Below, piece after piece: positions 1 to 7,074 of a stretch of 15,124 bases of DNA. The notes beneath the pieces were generated by a model. That model was not told the DNA's origin and made no database searches. It was given only the letters and a program-made list of their open reading frames with translations. Position numbers and translations under genes: made by a program. Origin of the DNA: DATEMK01 sp035275625 (GTDB lineage: Bacteria; Bacteroidota; Bacteroidia; AKYH767-A; OLB10); the NCBI GenBank assembly GCA_035275625.1, contig DATEMK010000450.1, positions 1-15,124 on the forward strand, in the 5' to 3' direction. Every line of letters starts with the position of its first letter. Positions within the stretch are counted from its first letter, which is position 1.

Positions 1-138
1 CCGTTAAGCAAACCCCCTGATTTGAGCAGCAATCAATGGAAAGAATTAAGAAGTCACATTAATGAAAAAATGAGAAATTTAATTGCCTCGATAAAAACGG
101 AAATGAATAAACCATCCGCTCAATATGATAAGTGGTAA
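1..138 (+). CDS. C-terminal end of an unidentified protein (partial)
   Basis: The frame beginning at base 1 is open for 45 codons and ends with TAA at 136-138, so the window starts inside a gene. The visible tail is hydrophilic and lysine-rich, contains a probable helix (around WKELRSHINEKMRNLIASI), and ends in QYDKW. It has no membrane segment and no motif I recognise. The family cannot be named from 45 residues. Reality as coding sequence is supported by the open frame running from the window edge and by the normal intergenic gap that follows. Confidence 0.55.
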   Translation, partial: PLSKPPDLSSNQWKELRSHINEKMRNLIASIKTEMNKPSAQYDKW

Positions 139-220
139 TTCAGATTGATGGGCAGAAATTAATTTTCGCCCCGGTTTGCGGGACACAAACGGATTTATAA
201 TTAATAAGGAATAATCTTTA

Positions 221-228
221 TAAGTTTG
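221..228 (+). promoter_or_regulatory. Bacteroidota -7 promoter element before the WecA-like gene
   Basis: TAAGTTTG matches the Bacteroidota -7 consensus TAnnTTTG and lies 24 bases before the ATG at 252, giving an expected transcript start near 233-236. No clear TTG element is seen at the expected -33 distance, so the call rests on the -7 box and its position. Confidence 0.5.
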
Positions 229-251
229 CATTCCCTTTAGTAATTCGGTTT

Positions 252-1340
252 ATGCACAATTTTCTTTCAGAACATTATTACAAGCTCATCTACACGGTTT
301 TCTTTCTTTGCTCTGTAAGTTTTTCTTTTCTTATCAACAGCCTGTTTCTCCGTTTTTTTCATACGCTCGGTATCCGCAATAAAAATGACGGAACGGTTAT
401 CCGCTGGGGAGCGCAATCCAAGCCTGCCATAGGAGGGTTATCATTTTATATTTTGTTCCTGATCTCAGTAGCGTGCTATTCCTTTTTCTTTAATCCAAGC
501 CAGGTATTTTACAATATGAGATTTGTGGGATTGATTATTTCAATGGCCATCGGGTTTATCATCGGGTTGTACGATGACGCTTACGACACCCGCCCGTTTC
601 TAAAATTCTTTGCCCAGTTTCTTTGTGCACTTGTGCTGATCTTCACAGGTATTTACATCCGGATTTTTGCGGATGAATACCTCAATTACCTCATCACGGT
701 TTTTTGGGTAGTCGGAATCATGAACTCCATCAACATGCTCGATAACATGGATGCCATCACCACCATCGTTGCCATTAATATTGTGCTGGGCTCCATCCTC
801 ATGATCATCCTTCATAAAGATTTTGAAAACATGCACCTGATCATTCTTATCGGTGTCCTGTCTTCTTTGTTCGGATTTATTTATTACAACTGGAATCCCT
901 CAAAAATGTACATGGGTGATACCGGCAGCCAGTTTCTCGGAGTATTTCTTGCAGCTATGGGAATCATGTATTTTTGGAATGATAGTTATTCATTGCAAAC
1001 GATTTCACCGATGAGACAAGTTTTCACCGCCTTGCTGGCATTCCTGCTTCCAATTATTGACACCACCGTAGTAGTGACAAACCGGTTATCAAAAGGAAAG
1101 TCTCCTTTTATTGGCGGTAAAGATCATACCACGCATGGCCTTGCCTATTTTGGGATGACTGACAGGATGGTGGCATCTACCTTTGCTATCCTTTCCTTTA
1201 TTTCATTGTGTTTAATTTATTACATCAACCAATATCTTGTGCGATGGACACATCTTTATACAGCGATTTTTTCATTGTACTTTTTAATCTTGCTGTGCTT
1301 TTTCTTTTACATAACCAGGAATAAAAAAGTGAATGCCTGA
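252..1340 (+). CDS. WecA/TagO-like polyprenyl-phosphate N-acetylhexosamine-1-phosphate transferase
   Basis: This 362-residue polytopic membrane protein belongs to the MraY/WecA/TagO family. Such enzymes move a sugar-1-phosphate from a UDP-sugar to undecaprenyl phosphate on the inner face of the membrane, starting O-antigen, capsule or teichoic-type glycans. Family signatures are in order: the aspartate pair in GLYDDAYDT (residues 105-113), the NMLDNMDAIT loop (161-170), WNPSKMYMGDTGS (214-226) with the nucleotide-binding aspartate, PIIDTT (267-272), and the cytoplasmic GGKDHTTHGL loop (288-297). About ten or eleven hydrophobic segments fill the rest. The histidine loop and the lack of MraY-specific sequence favour the WecA/TagO side over MraY, but the sugar cannot be read from sequence. 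A -7 promoter box lies just upstream, so it is probably transcribed alone. A large inverted repeat begins at its stop codon. Confidence 0.9.
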   Translation: MHNFLSEHYYKLIYTVFFLCSVSFSFLINSLFLRFFHTLGIRNKNDGTVIRWGAQSKPAIGGLSFYILFLISVACYSFFFNPSQVFYNMRFVGLIISMAIGFIIGLYDDAYDTRPFLKFFAQFLCALVLIFTGIYIRIFADEYLNYLITVFWVVGIMNSINMLDNMDAITTIVAINIVLGSILMIILHKDFENMHLIILIGVLSSLFGFIYYNWNPSKMYMGDTGSQFLGVFLAAMGIMYFWNDSYSLQTISPMRQVFTALLAFLLPIIDTTVVVTNRLSKGKSPFIGGKDHTTHGLAYFGMTDRMVASTFAILSFISLCLIYYINQYLVRWTHLYTAIFSLYFLILLCFFFYITRNKKVNA

Positions 1341-1473
1341 AATTTTTAACCTTAGTAGAAATCAAAAATTTCCCTGTGAATTTACCTTATTACCTTATCA
1401 CGTTCAATAAAGTAATAAGGTTAACGAATGCGGTGATCTTGCTTGTTACTAAGGTTTTTATTTTTTAAAATTT
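1340..1473. repeat. Nested imperfect palindrome after the WecA-like gene
   Basis: Two perfect 10-bp stems lie one inside the other. The outer pair is AACCTTAGTA (1348-1357) with TACTAAGGTT (1447-1456). The inner pair is ACCTTATTAC (1384-1393) with GTAATAAGGT (1412-1421). Flanking AAATTTTTAA and TTAAAATTT extend the symmetry outward. Both stems share a CCTTA core. It may act as a bidirectional terminator or be a small dispersed repeat; sequence alone does not decide. Confidence 0.55.
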
Positions 1474-1500
1474 CAGAATGATTAAAAATCCTGAACAATA

Positions 1501-1598
1501 TTTTATTCGTAAATTCGTAATCATTCGTATTCGTTGATTTTATGCAGTTTTTTTATTCGTAAATTCGTACAGATTCGTTATTCGTTGACATGCAGTTC
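1501..1598 (+). repeat. Tandem ~50-bp duplication of ATTCGT hexamers overlapping the uvrB start
   Basis: The first 19 bases at 1501-1519 recur exactly at 1551-1569, a period of 50. Each copy holds four ATTCGT hexamers (1505, 1513, 1523, 1529; then 1555, 1563, 1573, 1580), then TTGA, then ATGCAGTT. The second ATGCAGTT is the uvrB start. The first belongs to a six-codon open frame (MQFFYS, 1542-1562) whose first three residues match UvrB. The repeat occupies the place where a ribosome binding site would be. Confidence 0.8.
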
Positions 1599-3608
1599 CA
1601 ATTAGTTTCAGATTTTAAACCCACCGGTGATCAGCCGGATGCGATTAAACAGCTTTCAGAAGGAATTCTCAGGGGAGACCGTGCGCAGACACTGTTGGGC
1701 GTTACCGGTTCGGGAAAAACTTTTACCATGGCGAATGTGATTCAGCAAACACAGCGACCTGCATTAATTTTAAGTCACAATAAAACGCTTGCCGCTCAAT
1801 TATACGGTGAGTTCAAACAGTTTTTTCCTCAAAATGCTGTGGAATATTTTGTCTCTTACTATGATTACTACCAGCCCGAAGCCTACCTTCCGACAAGCAA
1901 TACCTACATTGAAAAAGATCTTTCTATCAATGAAGAAATTGAAAAGCTGCGGTTAAGCACCACCTCTGCCCTCTTATCCGGAAGGCAGGATATAATTGTT
2001 GTTTCCTCTGTGTCGTGCATATATGGTTTGGGCAACCCAGCAGATTTCTTGAGCAACATAACAAGACTCAGCAAAAGACAGCGGATAAGCAGGAACACCT
2101 TTTTACATTCCCTTGTTACTGCACTTTATTCACGAAGCGAAGTTGAATTCAAAAGAGGAAACTTCAGGGTGAAAGGCGATACAGTAGATGTTTTTCTTGC
2201 TTACGCTGATTATGCGTACCGGGTAACTTTTTTCGGAGATGAAGTGGAAGAATTAGAATCTATTGATCCCCTTAGCGGGAAAAGAATTGACACGGTTGAG
2301 CACATTGCAATTTTTCCTGCAAACATTTTTGTGACCGATCAGAAAAGACAATTGCAGGCGCTGTGGCAAATCCAGGAAGACATGGTGAAGCAGACAGAAT
2401 ATTTCAAATCAACCGGGAAACATCTTGAAGCAAAACGGCTGGAGGACCGGGTTACGTATGATCTTGAAATGATCCGTGAATTAGGCTATTGTTCTGGCAT
2501 CGAAAATTATTCACGCTATTTTGACGGGCGCGCTGTGAATGCAAGGCCCTTTTGTTTGCTTGATTACTTTCCGGATAATTTTGTGATGTTCGTTGATGAA
2601 AGCCATGCCACCATTCCGCAAATCCGCGCCATGTACGGGGGTGACCGTTCACGCAAAGTAAATCTTGTGGAGTATGGTTTTCGCTTGCCCGCTGCATTAG
2701 ATAACCGCCCTTTGAAGTTTGATGAGTTTGAGCTGCTGACCAACCAGATGGTTTACGTAAGCGCCACGCCTTCCGAATATGAAATGGAGAAAAGTGAAGG
2801 AGTGCTGGTGGAACAGGTAATTCGCCCGACCGGATTATTAGACCCTGTTATCGAAGTTCGGCCGAGCATTAACCAGGTGGATGATCTGCTTGATGAAATT
2901 GAAAAAACAGTTAAACTTGATGAACGCGTTTTGGTAACAACACTTACCAAACGGATGGCAGAAGAACTTTCAAAGTATCTCACTAATTTGAATATCCGCT
3001 GCCGCTACATACATTCCGAAGTAGTCACCCTTGAACGCGTTGAATTATTGCGCGACCTACGGTTGGGGCTATACGATGTTTTGGTAGGAATAAATCTTTT
3101 AAGAGAAGGCCTCGACCTGCCTGAAGTTTCACTTGTTGCAATACTTGATGCCGATAAAGAAGGATTCTTAAGATCCAACCGGTCATTGACGCAAACTGCC
3201 GGCCGTGCTGCGCGGCATTTGAGCGGGCGCGTAATTATGTATGCAGATAAGATAACTGAGTCCATGCAGAGGACCATTGATGAAACCAACCGGAGGAGGG
3301 AAAAACAGGTTGCTTATAATCTTAAGCATAACATTACTCCTGTTGGTTTAGTAAAATCAAAAGCAGATATTATGTCACAAACCACCGTTGCCGGTGCAGG
3401 AAAAGCAGAAGTGAAAGCATATGTGGAAAATGATAAAGTAAGTGTTGCCGCTGATCCTGTTATTATGTACATGAATAAAGACCAATTGCAAAAAGCTATT
3501 GCGAATACAAAGCGTAAAATGGAAAAAGCAGCTAAAGAGCTTGATTTTATTGAAGCTGCCCGTTTGCGTGATGAGATGTATGAATTAGAAAAGCTGATAG
3601 AGAAATGA
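1590..3608 (+). CDS. uvrB: UvrB, excinuclease ABC subunit B
   Basis: UvrB receives damaged DNA from UvrA, opens it with its helicase-like fold and recruits UvrC for incision in nucleotide excision repair. The 672-residue length is normal. Seen in order: Walker A GVTGSGKT (37-44), the beta-hairpin tyrosines in YYDYYQPEAY (90-99), LLDYFP (323-328), the DESH box (336-339), SATPSEYE (391-398), GINLLREGLDLPEVSL (500-515), the motif VI region QTAGRAARH (535-543), and a C-terminal UVR domain (about 634-669) that contacts UvrC. The start is set by the conserved MQFQLVSDFKPTGDQP opening. No uvrA or uvrC is in the window. Motif VI reads TAGRAARH where many UvrBs have TIGRAARN; the arginines are retained. 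Translation must start inside the hexamer repeat described separately. Confidence 0.97.
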   Translation: MQFQLVSDFKPTGDQPDAIKQLSEGILRGDRAQTLLGVTGSGKTFTMANVIQQTQRPALILSHNKTLAAQLYGEFKQFFPQNAVEYFVSYYDYYQPEAYLPTSNTYIEKDLSINEEIEKLRLSTTSALLSGRQDIIVVSSVSCIYGLGNPADFLSNITRLSKRQRISRNTFLHSLVTALYSRSEVEFKRGNFRVKGDTVDVFLAYADYAYRVTFFGDEVEELESIDPLSGKRIDTVEHIAIFPANIFVTDQKRQLQALWQIQEDMVKQTEYFKSTGKHLEAKRLEDRVTYDLEMIRELGYCSGIENYSRYFDGRAVNARPFCLLDYFPDNFVMFVDESHATIPQIRAMYGGDRSRKVNLVEYGFRLPAALDNRPLKFDEFELLTNQMVYVSATPSEYEMEKSEGVLVEQVIRPTGLLDPVIEVRPSINQVDDLLDEIEKTVKLDERVLVTTLTKRMAEELSKYLTNLNIRCRYIHSEVVTLERVELLRDLRLGLYDVLVGINLLREGLDLPEVSLVAILDADKEGFLRSNRSLTQTAGRAARHLSGRVIMYADKITESMQRTIDETNRRREKQVAYNLKHNITPVGLVKSKADIMSQTTVAGAGKAEVKAYVENDKVSVAADPVIMYMNKDQLQKAIANTKRKMEKAAKELDFIEAARLRDEMYELEKLIEK

Positions 3609-3915
3609 TGAGTTCGTTTGGAGTTCAATATTAAATTTCCCAGCCGCTTTTTTTCTTTAAATTCTGGTTTTAACTAAAAAATAACTTTTTTTCTGTAACT
3701 TTTCCTTCACTCACGCCATCTTAATCATTGTAAAAGGTACTTCAATGATTAAAATAGAAAAAATTTTCTCATTCATTAACAATACTTTAACACATTTTAA
3801 CAAAAAATTAAGTACTATGTGTTGCATACTACCATCTTTAACATATATCTTTGCATCATCAAATTATCAAAAATTCTTATTCCGTCTTCAAACCTGTTAC
3901 TAAATCTTAAATAAA
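3609..3915. other. Intergenic region between uvrB and the repeat protein
   Basis: This 307-base AT-rich gap contains no supportable gene. It holds a 10-bp perfect inverted repeat, TTAATCATTG (3721-3730) and CAATGATTAA (3743-3752), with a 12-base loop, which could be a weak terminator or an operator. It also holds the promoter at 3822-3853. The leader from about 3860 to 3915 is AT-rich with no Shine-Dalgarno sequence. Confidence 0.6.
3822..3853 (+). promoter_or_regulatory. Bacteroidota housekeeping promoter for the repeat protein
   Basis: TTG at 3822-3824 (-33) is followed after 21 bases by TATCTTTG at 3846-3853, an exact match to the -7 consensus TAnnTTTG. The transcript should start near 3860, leaving about 55 bases before the ATG at 3916. 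This is the most complete promoter in the window. Confidence 0.7.
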
Positions 3916-4659
3916 ATGAGAACTTTAAAAAACCTCTCGCTCACTCTGATCCTTATCCTTACCGCCAATGCATTAACTAAGGGAGCCATTTTCGGAGAAG
4001 AAAACTTTAAAAAGCATTCTTCTTTGAAAAAAACCTGTGTTGTTGTGCATGGTAATGGACATTTTGTTCATGCCACTATACACAAAGGAAAAATAATTCC
4101 CATAGTTATGTTGCCGGTGGTAACTATCAGTGCAGAAAGAAATACAAAAAATATGGTTCAGGCTGCCAGGAAAGGAAAAACAACAATTGCAGTTGTTGAT
4201 TTGCCTGAGGTCGTAATTACAGGAGAGAGAAAGACTCCGGGTTATAAATTAAAATCCCTGGTTACGAAAAATGGCATTACCATGATAATGGATTTACCTG
4301 AAGTGGTAATTTCTGCTGAAAGAGCAAGCACCCATTCATTTGCATGGCGAAAAACAAATGAAAATAACCTGCCTGTTGTTACTCTGCCTGAAGTAGTTAT
4401 TTCTGCTGATTTTCCTGAATCTAACAAAGTATTGGCTGTTCTTTACAAAGGAAATTTCATTGCTGTAGTAAACCTTCCTGTAGTTGAAATTACTGCTGAA
4501 AGACCGGAGGGCCTTATGGTTTCAAATGAAATAGGAAGCGCTGTTCCGAATGTTGATTCTGAAAAAGTTTATTTTGAAAAAGCAGAAGCAAAAACGAGTA
4601 AAAATTTCAATGATTTGATTGTTATAATTTCAAGAATGGTACTTTTTAATCTTTTATAA
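3916..4659 (+). CDS. Secreted protein with five TonB-box-like LPEVVISAER repeats
   Basis: I do not recognise an established family for this 247-residue protein. It starts with a signal peptide (basic MRTLKN, then a hydrophobic run to about residue 19). The mature part is a tandem repeat: cores LPVVTISAER (66-75), LPEVVITGER (96-105), LPEVVISAER (127-136), LPEVVISADF (157-166) and LPVVEITAER (187-196), spaced 30, 31, 30 and 30 residues. Most cores are preceded by a short stretch such as KGKIIPIVM or KGNFIAVVN, so a unit reads roughly KGKxIxVVxLPEVVISAER plus about ten variable residues, suggesting paired beta strands. The core resembles the TonB box and early plug of outer-membrane receptors. 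There is no barrel, so it is not a receptor. The tail (residues 200-247) is not repeated and ends hydrophobic. It has its own promoter and meets the minus-strand gene tail to tail, 12 bases apart. Confidence 0.75.
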   Translation: MRTLKNLSLTLILILTANALTKGAIFGEENFKKHSSLKKTCVVVHGNGHFVHATIHKGKIIPIVMLPVVTISAERNTKNMVQAARKGKTTIAVVDLPEVVITGERKTPGYKLKSLVTKNGITMIMDLPEVVISAERASTHSFAWRKTNENNLPVVTLPEVVISADFPESNKVLAVLYKGNFIAVVNLPVVEITAERPEGLMVSNEIGSAVPNVDSEKVYFEKAEAKTSKNFNDLIVIISRMVLFNLL

Positions 4660-4671
4660 TTAAAATCAGAG

Positions 4672-4923
4672 CTAATTCATAAGCTCAACAATATTGATAT
4701 TTTCCAGGTACGGATTTAAGAACGAATCCGAAAAGAACGCACGGATTTTATCAATTTCATTGCTTTCATTGTTGTACAAAAGCTCAATATAATAATTATT
4801 CATATAAAATAAATTGTACCGGTATTTTTTATCTTCATGGACATGAAGAAACACTGCTCCATTCCAGATATACCAGGCTTTCTCATCTAACGAAAGCTTA
4901 TTGAATTTATCAATGCTTACCAT
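4672..4923 (-). CDS. Small conserved-looking hypothetical protein, 83 aa
   Basis: A cytoplasmic-looking protein of 83 residues, rich in aromatic residues (YYIELLYNN, WYIWNG, YLENI) and in acidic and asparagine residues, with no signal peptide or membrane span. The pattern of a helical SLDEKAWYIW start, a short beta stretch ending YYIELLY, then IDKIRAF and NPYLE resembles small uncharacterised proteins common in Bacteroidota, but I cannot name a family or function. It lies 32 bases downstream of the 28-residue membrane peptide on the same strand and shares its leader sequence, so the two are probably one transcript. Confidence 0.7.
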   Translation of the reverse strand: MVSIDKFNKLSLDEKAWYIWNGAVFLHVHEDKKYRYNLFYMNNYYIELLYNNESNEIDKIRAFFSDSFLNPYLENINIVELMN

Positions 4924-4955
4924 GATTTTTTGTGTTTTAAAGAGTTAAGATTGCC

Positions 4956-5042
4956 TTACTTTGCTTTTTGATGATCCGCAATGTTTTCCTGGATAATGAA
5001 GAAGAGACCTGCTGCGACAATGATGATTGAGACGATTACCAT
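4956..5042 (-). CDS. 28-aa single-span membrane peptide
   Basis: A short frame reads MVIVSIIIVAAGLFFIIQ followed by a hydrophilic end ENIADHQKAK and TAA. The first 18 residues form one uninterrupted hydrophobic span, long enough to cross the membrane, and the tail is charged. Support for translation: its upstream TAAAACACAAA, 4 bases before ATGGTAA, is copied at the start of the next gene at 5 bases before its ATGGTAA; and a -7 promoter box lies 35 bases upstream. Function is unknown; small single-span peptides often tune a larger membrane protein. It could be a leader peptide for the downstream gene instead. Confidence 0.5.
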   Translation of the reverse strand: MVIVSIIIVAAGLFFIIQENIADHQKAK

Positions 5043-5077
5043 ATTATTTGTGTTTTAGAATTATTATTTTGTTGAAT

Positions 5078-5085
5078 CAAATATA
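5078..5085 (-). promoter_or_regulatory. -7 promoter element for the small minus-strand operon
   Basis: Read on the minus strand this is TATATTTG, matching TAnnTTTG, with the expected transcript start about 25-30 bases before the ATG of the 28-residue peptide. No TTG is seen at the -33 distance. Confidence 0.45.
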
Positions 5086-5224
5086 CAGGCATCAAATGCG
5101 CGCCTGCCCTGCATTTTTGGTAAATAAGGGAATAACGGGGGTGAAAGAATAACTGTTTTATTGTCAAAAAATTTAACTCCATTCCAAACTTTTCAGCGAA
5201 TTTTCCCCGGGTTCATTCTTTTTG

Positions 5225-5232
5225 TAATTTTG
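5225..5232 (+). promoter_or_regulatory. -7 promoter element for dnaX
   Basis: TAATTTTG matches TAnnTTTG and lies 47 bases before the dnaX ATG, predicting a leader of about 40 bases. The -33 region (near 5200) has only a T-rich stretch and no TTG, so strength is uncertain. Confidence 0.4.
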
Positions 5233-5279
5233 TCTGTCTGATACCACCAGTTAAAAAGTTGTAAGAAAAATCGAAAAAG

Positions 5280-7025
5280 ATGAATGAATTTGTTGTTTCA
5301 GCCCGAAAATACAGACCTGCAACATTTGATACAGTTATAGGCCAGGCGGCTATAACCACTACGCTTAAGAATGCAATAAAGAGCAAGCATCTTGCACAGT
5401 CCTTCCTTTTTTGTGGTCCGCGGGGCGTTGGAAAAACAACCTGTGCACGCATTCTTGCAAAAACCATTAATTGCACCAACCTGTCGGAAAATACTGAAGC
5501 CTGCAATAAATGTGAATCTTGTGTTTCGTTTGATAATAACCAGTCCTTTAATATATATGAGCTGGACGCAGCATCCAATAATTCAGTGGAGGATATCAGG
5601 AGTTTGGTTGAGCAGGTTCGTTTTCCTCCTCAATTGGGAAAATATAAAATTTATATTATTGATGAAGTTCACATGCTATCAGCGGCAGCGTTCAATGCCT
5701 TCCTGAAAACATTGGAAGAGCCTCCCTCCTATGCTATTTTTATTCTTGCCACAACGGAGAAGCATAAAATTATTCCCACCATTTTATCACGCTGCCAGAT
5801 TTTTGATTTCAACAGGATAAAAGTGGATGACATTGCAAAACACCTGGAATGGATTTCAGAACAGGAAAATGTAACGGCTGAACCTGATGCATTGCACATC
5901 ATCGCGCAAAAAGCCGATGGCGCTTTGCGCGATGCGCTTTCTACATTTGACCAGATTGTGAGCTTTGCCGGAAACAAAGTCACTTATAAAGACGTTATCA
6001 ATAATCTACACATTCTTGATTACGATTATTATTTCAGAATCACAGACGATATTCTTGCCGGAAACCTTTCTTCGATACTTTTAACTTTTAATGAATTGTT
6101 AAGTGACGGATTTGACGGGCATCATTTCATAAACGGGTTGAGCAGCCATTTTCGTGATTTGCTGGTTTGTACAGATTCATCCACCTTACAATTACTGGAG
6201 GTAAGCAAAAACATAAAAGAAAAATATAAGAAGCAATCTCAGCAAACTCCCTCACAGTTATTATTTCACCTGCTGGATATTTCAAACAAGTGCGATGTGG
6301 AATACCGCTCGTCAAAAAACCAGCGCTTGCATGTAGAAATTGCATTGATGAAAATGTGCAGGCTGCAAATGAACAGTACTTCAGAAAAAAAAACTGAAGA
6401 TCAGATCACCTTAAAAAATATTCCTGCTAATCCTGTTGCTGATACGCAAAAAAGTTCGTTAAAAAAACCGGACGAAATTAAAACAGCAGCAGCACCCCCG
6501 TCTCCTGTTCAGGAAATAATACCTGTTATTGAAAAGCCGCAATTGACTTCAACTGCGAAAACGCCTTCGATAAAACTTCCATCGGCAACAAAAATTACCG
6601 AGGAAAGAAAAGAAGCAGAAAATAAAGTGAATGAACCCCTGCCGGCTTCTTATGAAGATATAAATTTTACACCTGGTGAATTGCAGGAAGCATGGAGTGA
6701 ATATGCGAAAAAAGTGAGTGAGGCAGGACGAAAACAATTGTTCAGTACAATGAATAAGCGAAAACCTGAATTGAAAGATAATTTCATCATAGAAATTACG
6801 GTAGATAATAAAATGCAGGCGGATGAATTGTTTTCAGAGCAAATATCCCTGCTTCCATTTCTGAAAAAAAAGCTTCGTAACACTCAAATTAAAATTACTT
6901 CTGCCGTAATTGAATTAAAAGCCAGGCCTGATGAAGCATACACGCCAAAAGAAAAATTCATGAAGATGGCAGAAAAAAATCCTGCGTTGGATACCCTGAG
7001 AAAGCAATTTGACCTTGAGTTTTAA
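5280..7025 (+). CDS. dnaX: DNA polymerase III subunit gamma/tau
   Basis: DnaX is the ATPase of the clamp loader that places the beta clamp on DNA during replication; the full-length tau form also links polymerase cores. The 581-residue product shows Walker A GPRGVGKT (46-53), a four-cysteine zinc site (C65, C75, C78, C81), Walker B DEVH (128-131), sensor 1 ATTE (157-160), the SRC motif with the arginine finger (170-172), and sensor 2 GALRDAL (214-220). The helical collar domain runs to about residue 365, followed by a Lys/Pro/Ala-rich linker (about 370-455) and a Bacteroidota-type tau C-terminus. The start fits the conserved opening FVVSARKYRP. At codons 369-372 there is an A9 run where slippage would end translation at once, giving a gamma-like 372- or 378-residue form. 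Confidence 0.96.
   Translation: MNEFVVSARKYRPATFDTVIGQAAITTTLKNAIKSKHLAQSFLFCGPRGVGKTTCARILAKTINCTNLSENTEACNKCESCVSFDNNQSFNIYELDAASNNSVEDIRSLVEQVRFPPQLGKYKIYIIDEVHMLSAAAFNAFLKTLEEPPSYAIFILATTEKHKIIPTILSRCQIFDFNRIKVDDIAKHLEWISEQENVTAEPDALHIIAQKADGALRDALSTFDQIVSFAGNKVTYKDVINNLHILDYDYYFRITDDILAGNLSSILLTFNELLSDGFDGHHFINGLSSHFRDLLVCTDSSTLQLLEVSKNIKEKYKKQSQQTPSQLLFHLLDISNKCDVEYRSSKNQRLHVEIALMKMCRLQMNSTSEKKTEDQITLKNIPANPVADTQKSSLKKPDEIKTAAAPPSPVQEIIPVIEKPQLTSTAKTPSIKLPSATKITEERKEAENKVNEPLPASYEDINFTPGELQEAWSEYAKKVSEAGRKQLFSTMNKRKPELKDNFIIEITVDNKMQADELFSEQISLLPFLKKKLRNTQIKITSAVIELKARPDEAYTPKEKFMKMAEKNPALDTLRKQFDLEF
6384..6397 (+). promoter_or_regulatory. A9 slippery run in dnaX, possible gamma-form recoding site
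   Basis: The sequence GAAAAAAAAACTGA holds nine consecutive A (6385-6393), read as GAA AAA AAA ACT. A -1 shift, or one extra A in the mRNA, gives AAC then TGA immediately (372 residues). One lost A stops at TAA after the residues LKIRSP (378 residues). The site is just after the helical collar domain. E. coli dnaX makes gamma by -1 frameshifting on A AAA AAG, and Thermus thermophilus by transcriptional slippage on an A9 run. No convincing downstream stem-loop is seen, favouring the Thermus mode. Confidence 0.5.
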
Positions 7026-7047
7026 CGCGCCTAAATTCCTACTTTTG
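7015..7047 (+). promoter_or_regulatory. Promoter for icd
   Basis: TTG (7015-7017) and TACTTTTG (7040-7047, matching TAnnTTTG) are 22 bases apart, partly inside the end of dnaX. The predicted transcript starts near 7053, about 20 bases before the ATG at 7075. Confidence 0.55.
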
Positions 7048-7074
7048 CGCCACTATTAAAATCAAAAATAAACC

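Noticed and set aside
171..192. Hairpin from CCGGTTTG and CAAACGG as a terminator for the left-edge gene
   Set aside because: The stem needs a bulged G and is not followed by a T run; too weak to call.
530..543. UvrB motif VI variant TAGRAARH as a sign of a defective enzyme
   Set aside because: The functional arginines are present and every other motif is intact, so this looks like normal divergence.
600..836. Long antisense frames inside the WecA-like, uvrB, dnaX, icd and kinase genes
   Set aside because: They lie opposite or inside genes with clear family motifs, have no promoter or start context, and translate to low-quality sequence.
1501..1598. CRISPR-like array suggested by regularly placed ATTCGT repeats
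   Set aside because: The repeats are six bases long, with spacers of zero to a few bases; there are no spacers of CRISPR size and no cas genes.
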